From Bombella favorum (GTDB lineage Bacteria > Pseudomonadota > Alphaproteobacteria > Acetobacterales > Acetobacteraceae): a stretch of DNA of 64,000 bases. The stretch spans positions 1-64,000 of the forward strand of contig NZ_NWUS01000004.1 of NCBI RefSeq assembly GCF_014048475.1, in the 5' to 3' direction. Both the position numbers and the translations under genes were made by a program. This document shows, piece after piece, positions 59,311 to 64,000 of this stretch; the stretch's first letter is position 1; each line of letters opens with the position of its first letter. The notes below the pieces were generated by a model. It was not told where the DNA came from. It saw only the letters and a program-made list of their open reading frames with translations, and ran no database searches.

Positions 59311-59339
59311 GGAAAAGGGGGCGGAGAAATCCGCTTTCC
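59311..59339 (+). terminator. Hairpin downstream of mnmA
   Basis: GCGGA at 59321-59325 pairs with TCCGC at 59330-59334 across a GAAA tetraloop, and GGAAA at 59311-59315 pairs with TTTCC at 59335-59339 beyond a bulge. It lies 13 bases after the mnmA stop. Confidence 0.4.
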
Positions 59340-59363
59340 ATCACGCATTCTTTATCCTTGATT

Positions 59364-59389
59364 AAAAATGACGTTTTCCCGCCATTTTT
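59364..59389 (+). terminator. Probable intrinsic terminator after mnmA
   Basis: AAAAATG at 59364-59370 pairs with CATTTTT at 59383-59389, and CG/CG inside continues the stem with one mismatch. The 3' arm ends in five T, so it can work as a terminator on the plus strand. Confidence 0.5.
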
Positions 59390-59599
59390 GGCTGGGCTCT
59401 CTAGGGCGGGGAATGGATATTCCTTATTTTGGGGGCTGGCGGGCCTTTAGGAATGTTTCGACTTCCCAATATATTTTGCATGAATCCTGTTTTTGGATAT
59501 GGACAAAGCCCCATGTTTCATGGTCTGGCTGGGCGTAGAGAAGTTCTTTCTCCACAACAACAGGAAGTGATTGTCACGCTCTCAGCTTGAAGGTTTGGT

Positions 59600-62500
59600 A
59601 TGGCTTATTTTGCACGTCATTTTGGTTCATTGCCGGAACGTTCTGCCCTGCGGAAGGCCATTGCCGAGAAGATACGGTATCCGGAACAGGCCTGTGTGGA
59701 AGCCCTGCTTCCCGATGCTGAGCTGAAGTTCGATGAAGAGCGGGTCGCCGGTAGAATCAGCTTGGCACTGGCTCGTGCCCTGCGTGATCACCGTAAGCCC
59801 GGTCTGGTGGAAACGCTGGTACAGGAATTCAGCCTTGGCTCCGCCGAGGGTGTAGCCCTGATGAGCATGGCAGAGGCCCTGCTGCGGACACCCGACCACG
59901 AAACACGTGATGCTCTGATTCGGGATCAGGTCGGCGTAGGTGACTGGCTGTCCCATATGGGGCGGGATAGTGGCCTGATCATTAACGCCGCCTCGTGGGG
60001 GCTGGATATTACAAGCCGCCTGATTGCTCCCCAGAAGCGCATGAGTGTGATTCACAACATGCTGCGTAAGCGTGGTGAGCCGGTCGTCCGCAAGGCCGTG
60101 CAGTTTGCTATGCAGATGATGGGCCAGCAGTTCGTGCTTGGTCAGACCATCGAGGGAGCCTTGAAGGACTCCAGTAAGCGGCAGGCACAGGGTTTCACTT
60201 ATTCTTACGACATGCTGGGTGAAGCTGCATTGGATCGTACCGATGCCGAGCGTTATCAGGCCGCCTATCATGCCGCTCTGGAAGCTATCGGGAGCCGCGC
60301 CACGGGCGAGACGGTTTATGATCGTCCCGGTCTGTCCATCAAGCTGTCCGCTCTGCACCCCCGCTATGAGCGTGCTAAGCGTGAGCGTGTGCTGGGCGAG
60401 CTGCTGCCGACCGTTAAGGCTCTGGCCGTGCGTGCCAAGCACTACAATATCGGCCTGAACATTGACGCTGAAGAAAGCGAGCGGCTGGATATCTCTCTGG
60501 ATATTCTGGAAGCCCTCTGCCGTGACCCCGAGCTGGCCAACTGGGATGGTATCGGTTTCGTTGTGCAGGCTTATGGCCGCCGTGCCGCTACCGTGCTGGA
60601 TTACATCATTGCCCTTGGGCGTGAGACCGGTCATCGCCTCATGGTTCGTCTGGTCAAGGGTGCCTATTGGGATACCGAGCTGAAGAAGGCTCAAATTGAT
60701 GGCGTGCCGGACTTCCCGGTTTTCACCCGCAAATGTCATACGGATGTTAGCTACATTGCGTGTGCTCGTAAGTTGCTGGGTGCGACTGATGCTGTGTTCC
60801 CGCAGTTTGCCACGCATAATGCCCGCACGGTGGCTTCCATCTATGCCATGGCTGGTACGGACTTCCATGAAGGGCAGTACGAGTTCCAGTGTCTGCACGG
60901 CATGGGTGAGGCCCTCTTTGAGCGTGTCGTAGGCCCGAAGAATCTGGATCGTCCGTGCCGTATCTATGCTCCGGTTGGAACATATGACACGCTGTTGGCC
61001 TATCTGGTCCGCCGTCTATTGGAGAATGGGGCTAACTCGTCCTTCATCAACTTGTTGGGCGACCCAAACATCTCGCTTGAGAAACTGGTGGAAGACCCGG
61101 TTCAGGTTACACGCTCCTACAGCCCGGTCGGTGCGCCGCATCGTGAGATCAAGAAGCCGCTGGATATGTTCGAGCCGGAACGGCAGAACTCAAAGGGTAT
61201 GGACCTGAACGATGATTTCGTTCTGGCTCATCTCGGAAAAGAGCTGGATACTCTGCCAGAGACCTACGAGGCTACACCGCTTGTGCCGGGTCTTGGTGAG
61301 GCAGAACGTCCGGTTCATCCAGTAACCAACCCGGCAGAGCGTAGCGATCAGGTTGGTCAGGTGACCTTTGCTATCCCAGAGGATATCCCTCACGCCGTGG
61401 ATGTGGCGGAAGAGGCCTTTGCAGGCTGGGCAGCACGCTCTTCTGATGAGCGTGGCGAGATTCTCGAGCGGGCAGCTGATCTGCTTGAGGAACGCTACAT
61501 CGCCTATATGGGGCTCGCTGTGCGTGAGGCTGGCAAGTCCTATCCCAATGCTGTGGCCGAGGTGCGCGAGGCGATCGACTTCCTGCGCTATTATGGCGGC
61601 ATGGTCCGGCGGGAATTCAGCAACAAAACGCATCTCCCGCTGGGGACGGTTGTTTGCATCAGCCCGTGGAACTTCCCGCTGGCCATTTTCCTTGGGCAGG
61701 TTTCTGCTGCTCTGGCCGCTGGGAACACCGTTCTGGCTAAGCCAGCAGAGGAAACACCGCTGATTGCTATGGAGGCTGTCAAGCTTCTGCATGAAGCAGG
61801 CGTGCCGAAAGAGGTTCTCCAGTTCCTGCCTGGTGAAGGTGATGTGGGCGCCGCTATGGTGGCCGATAAGCGTGTTGCTGGGGTGATGTTCACTGGTTCC
61901 ACAGTCGTGGCGCAGATTATTGCCCGTCAGCTCGCAGGCCGTCTGGGGCGGAATGGTCAGCCTGTACCGCTCGTGGCGGAGACAGGTGGGCTGAATGCGA
62001 TGGTGGTTGATTCCTCTGCTCTGCCGGAGCAGGTGGTCAAGGATATCGTATCTTCCGCATTCGATAGTGCTGGTCAGCGTTGCTCGGCTCTGCGTGTTCT
62101 CTGTGTTCAGGATGATGCAGCCGACCGTATCATTTCCCTCTTGAAGGGAGCCATGGAAGAGCTGCGCATTGGTATCCCGGCTAAGCTGGCTACGGATGTC
62201 GGGCCGGTTATCAGTGAGGTGGCCCGCAAAGGCATTGTAGATCATATCGAGGCACTGCGTGCCCGGAATCATCCGATCTTCCAGGCCCCAACCGTGGAGG
62301 AAGAAACCAAGGGTGGAACTTACGTTCCGCCGACCCTGATTGAGGTTAACTCCATCGCCGATGTGGGTGGTGAGATCTTCGGGCCGGTGCTGCATGTACT
62401 CCGTTATCGGCGTGAGGAGCTGGAGGCTCTGATCACCCGTAGCAACGCTGGTGGTTATGGTCTGACCTTTGGCGTGCATAGCCGTGTGCCGTCCCGGATT

Positions 62501-63235
62501 GAGTATCTGGTTGAGCGGGTTGAAGCTGGGAATATCTACGTCAACCGTAACATCGTTGGGGCCATTGTGGGCGTTCAGCCGTTCGGTGGGCATGGGCTTT
62601 CTGGTACAGGCCCCAAGGCTGGTGGTCCGCTGGCTTTGCGCCGTCAGCTGGCTCATGCGCCGCGTACGCCGCTGGTGAAGGCGGATGCCATGCCTGCTAT
62701 GGCTCGCTCATGGCTGTTGTGGCTGGGCACGGATGACCGTGAGCTTTCCCGTGAGGTAACACCGTGGATGGATCATGGTCTGCTGGATTGCCGTCTGGAG
62801 TTGCCGTCCCCAGTGGGTGAAAGCAACACCTATACGCTGGAGCCCCGTGGTCGTGTGCTGATCGTAGCTGAGACCGTTCGTGGCCTGAAGCGCATGATCA
62901 GCTATGCCGTCAGTTGTGGTAACGAGGTTGTGGCTCTGGCTGCTCCGGCTGTGATCAAGTCTCTCGATACGCTGCCTGATGTTCTGCGGAACGTGATACA
63001 GCCGGCGGATTCTCTGGAAGATGTGGGGGGCTGCTCTCTCATCCTGACGGAGACCATCAATGAAGGTCTATGGCAGATCGTCAGTGACCATCTGAAGAAC
63101 CCGGATGCGCCTGTGCCGCTGGTGTATTGGGCGGATGAAGAGACGCTCCAGCCGGAAGCTCTGTTGCAGGAGAAGCTGGTAAGCATCAATACGGCTGCTG
63201 CTGGTGGTAATGCTGAGCTGATGACACTGAGCTGA
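59600..63235 (+). CDS. putA: Bifunctional proline dehydrogenase / L-glutamate-5-semialdehyde dehydrogenase
   Basis: This 1211-residue PutA oxidises proline to glutamate in two steps with substrate channelling. Residues about 190-490 are the FAD-dependent proline dehydrogenase barrel (KLSALHPRYE, VRLVKGAYWDTE, FATHNARTVAS, FECLHG-like FQCLHGMGE). Residues about 600-1040 are the NAD-dependent aldehyde dehydrogenase (ISPWNFPLAIFLGQV, glutamate in VAETGG, catalytic C828 in GQRCSALR). The last 170 residues are the extra C-terminal domain of type B PutA. There is no ribbon-helix-helix domain at the N-terminus, so it should not repress its own gene. Confidence 0.95.
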   Translation: MAYFARHFGSLPERSALRKAIAEKIRYPEQACVEALLPDAELKFDEERVAGRISLALARALRDHRKPGLVETLVQEFSLGSAEGVALMSMAEALLRTPDHETRDALIRDQVGVGDWLSHMGRDSGLIINAASWGLDITSRLIAPQKRMSVIHNMLRKRGEPVVRKAVQFAMQMMGQQFVLGQTIEGALKDSSKRQAQGFTYSYDMLGEAALDRTDAERYQAAYHAALEAIGSRATGETVYDRPGLSIKLSALHPRYERAKRERVLGELLPTVKALAVRAKHYNIGLNIDAEESERLDISLDILEALCRDPELANWDGIGFVVQAYGRRAATVLDYIIALGRETGHRLMVRLVKGAYWDTELKKAQIDGVPDFPVFTRKCHTDVSYIACARKLLGATDAVFPQFATHNARTVASIYAMAGTDFHEGQYEFQCLHGMGEALFERVVGPKNLDRPCRIYAPVGTYDTLLAYLVRRLLENGANSSFINLLGDPNISLEKLVEDPVQVTRSYSPVGAPHREIKKPLDMFEPERQNSKGMDLNDDFVLAHLGKELDTLPETYEATPLVPGLGEAERPVHPVTNPAERSDQVGQVTFAIPEDIPHAVDVAEEAFAGWAARSSDERGEILERAADLLEERYIAYMGLAVREAGKSYPNAVAEVREAIDFLRYYGGMVRREFSNKTHLPLGTVVCISPWNFPLAIFLGQVSAALAAGNTVLAKPAEETPLIAMEAVKLLHEAGVPKEVLQFLPGEGDVGAAMVADKRVAGVMFTGSTVVAQIIARQLAGRLGRNGQPVPLVAETGGLNAMVVDSSALPEQVVKDIVSSAFDSAGQRCSALRVLCVQDDAADRIISLLKGAMEELRIGIPAKLATDVGPVISEVARKGIVDHIEALRARNHPIFQAPTVEEETKGGTYVPPTLIEVNSIADVGGEIFGPVLHVLRYRREELEALITRSNAGGYGLTFGVHSRVPSRIEYLVERVEAGNIYVNRNIVGAIVGVQPFGGHGLSGTGPKAGGPLALRRQLAHAPRTPLVKADAMPAMARSWLLWLGTDDRELSREVTPWMDHGLLDCRLELPSPVGESNTYTLEPRGRVLIVAETVRGLKRMISYAVSCGNEVVALAAPAVIKSLDTLPDVLRNVIQPADSLEDVGGCSLILTETINEGLWQIVSDHLKNPDAPVPLVYWADEETLQPEALLQEKLVSINTAAAGGNAELMTLS

Positions 63236-63250
63236 GGGATCAGCTTAGAG

Positions 63251-63277
63251 GGATCGGGTTGTTGATCGACCCGATCC
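63251..63277 (+). other. Hairpin downstream of putA
   Basis: GGATCGGGT at 63251-63259 pairs perfectly with ACCCGATCC at 63269-63277, 9-nt loop, 15 bases after the putA stop. Only TT follows. It precedes the stronger terminator at 63314-63356. Confidence 0.5.
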
Positions 63278-63313
63278 TTCATCTAGAAGGGTGTTTCTGC
63301 CATAGGGTGGAAT

Positions 63314-63356
63314 AAAAAAACGGGTGGGAGAGATTGGCTCTTCCACCCGTTTTTTA
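63314..63356. terminator. Strong bidirectional terminator between putA and oxyR
   Basis: A 12-bp stem (63321-63332 with 63338-63349, one wobble) is flanked by seven A on the left and six T on the right. It serves putA on the plus strand and the OxyR-type gene on the minus strand. Confidence 0.95.
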
Positions 63357-63397
63357 TTGTGTTGGCGGGGATAGGTAGCCCCGTTTGGGATTGTTTT

Positions 63398-64000
63398 TTA
63401 GCTCGGTATTTTTGTTTTTGGCAGGGGGAGACAGCCATCCGGTGTGGCAACCCGGAGGAAGTTAGCCAATTCCCGGAAGGAGGTTGCCCGTGGGTCGGAA
63501 GGACGCCAGACGAGGCTGATGGTCCGCCGCGCTTCGGTTTCGTTCAGTTCCCGGATGGTCACGAGGTCATCGAACTCCTGACGGTTATTCAGCGCTAGAC
63601 GGGGAATGAGGGAGAAGCCTTCTCCAGCCCCAATCATATGCCATAGCATTTCCAGACTGGTGGCAAGCCGTTGATCCTGCGAGCGGAAATTGCTGGGGCA
63701 GAGAGACAGGGCTTGATCCCGCAGGCAATGTCCATCTTCCAGCAGTAGTAGGTCTGGCCGGGCTAGATCGGAAATGGAAAGATGTTTTTTGCTTGCCAGC
63801 TCATGATCTTTGGGGAACACCGCTAGAAAGGGTTCCTGAAAAAGCGGTGCATGTTCCAGTGATTCGGTGGCTGCTGTAGGTGCCATGAAGGCAACGTCCA
63901 AGTCCCCCTGTCGGAGCGACTGCACCAGGTTGGGGGTGGTGTTCTCGTTCAGTCGGAGGCCTAGCTGGGGGTATTTCTGTCGCAGGCGCGGCAATAGGCC
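63398..64000 (-). CDS. OxyR-type LysR regulator, C-terminal part (cut by window edge)
   Basis: About 200 residues of the regulatory domain are visible and the frame continues past the window edge with no start codon needed inside. The diagnostic segment EDGHCLRDQALSLC carries the two redox cysteines with the OxyR spacing of nine residues. They form a disulfide on hydrogen peroxide exposure and switch the regulator on. The N-terminal DNA-binding helix-turn-helix would lie beyond 64000. Peroxide-stress genes such as dps (24620) are plausible targets. The terminator at 63314-63356 ends this gene too. Confidence 0.88.
   Translation of the reverse strand, partial: GLLPRLRQKYPQLGLRLNENTTPNLVQSLRQGDLDVAFMAPTAATESLEHAPLFQEPFLAVFPKDHELASKKHLSISDLARPDLLLLEDGHCLRDQALSLCPSNFRSQDQRLATSLEMLWHMIGAGEGFSLIPRLALNNRQEFDDLVTIRELNETEARRTISLVWRPSDPRATSFRELANFLRVATPDGCLPLPKTKIPS

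Larger units (their letters stand above)
59298..59599. other. Intergenic region between mnmA and putA
   Basis: This 302-base region contains no gene I can support. Two terminator-like hairpins follow mnmA (59311-59339 and 59364-59389). The remaining 200 bases up to putA are AT-richer than the surroundings (for example near 59415-59510) and probably hold the putA promoter. A GGAAT/ATTCC stem lies at about 59409-59424. AAGG 8 bases before 59600 is the putA ribosome site. No operator is obvious. Confidence 0.5.

Noticed and set aside
59627-60898. A 423-codon open frame antisense to putA
   Set aside because: The sense strand encodes a fully conserved proline dehydrogenase; the antisense frame is explained by codon bias.
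61190-62656. A 488-codon open frame antisense to the aldehyde dehydrogenase part of putA
   Set aside because: Same reason; no ribosome site or domain pattern supports it.

Overview
The window looks like a stretch of chromosome from an acetic acid bacterium (Alphaproteobacteria, Acetobacteraceae). This rests on recognisable gene families and their combinations (IalB-like and coiled-coil envelope proteins, type B PutA, tandem cysteine desulfurases next to ferredoxin and mnmA) and on a GC-rich sequence. Genus is not decidable by eye. Almost all of it is densely coding with many 4-bp stop/start overlaps. I see no rRNA, CRISPR array, insertion sequence or prophage.

Layout. 39-115 initiator tRNA. 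227-649 organic hydroperoxide reductase. 821-4524 periplasmic glucan pair (opgH, opgD). 4660-9182 biotin operon bioA-bioF-bioH-like-bioC-bioD on the minus strand. 9450-11153 three envelope proteins. 11202-12686 SelO. 13000-24453 is a co-oriented cluster of seven genes: type I secretion ABC exporter, HlyD-type adaptor, Sel1-repeat protein, a 995-aa GT2/GT4 fusion, a ChW-repeat-like protein behind a near-consensus promoter, a GT4 enzyme and a small protein with a duplicated motif. It looks like a dedicated export and glycosylation apparatus whose cargo is not visible. Next come dps and a large two-domain GT2 enzyme on the opposite strand.

27981-31400 is pstC-pstA-pstB-phoU without pstS. An amino-acid permease and a TetR regulator follow, the latter divergent from a tripartite RND efflux operon (34000-40195) with a perfect 18-bp palindrome in between. 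40222-44506 is a minus-strand thiamine-uptake operon (TonB receptor, kinase-like protein, PnuT-type permease) preceded by a clear TPP riboswitch. rpe and a heparinase II/III-like gene follow.

46992-53047 is the most system-like accessory locus: a large MmeI-family-type DNA methyltransferase, an SF2 helicase and a GIY-YIG nuclease, tightly spaced in one direction. It reads as a three-gene restriction-modification or defence system with the nuclease on a separate polypeptide. After it come tyrS, an alpha/beta hydrolase, a sulfur-trafficking operon (two cysteine desulfurases, 2Fe-2S ferredoxin, mnmA), a PutA lacking the DNA-binding domain, and the C-terminal part of an OxyR-type regulator cut by the window edge.

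All functions are inferred from sequence families read by eye. No database search or structure prediction was run.
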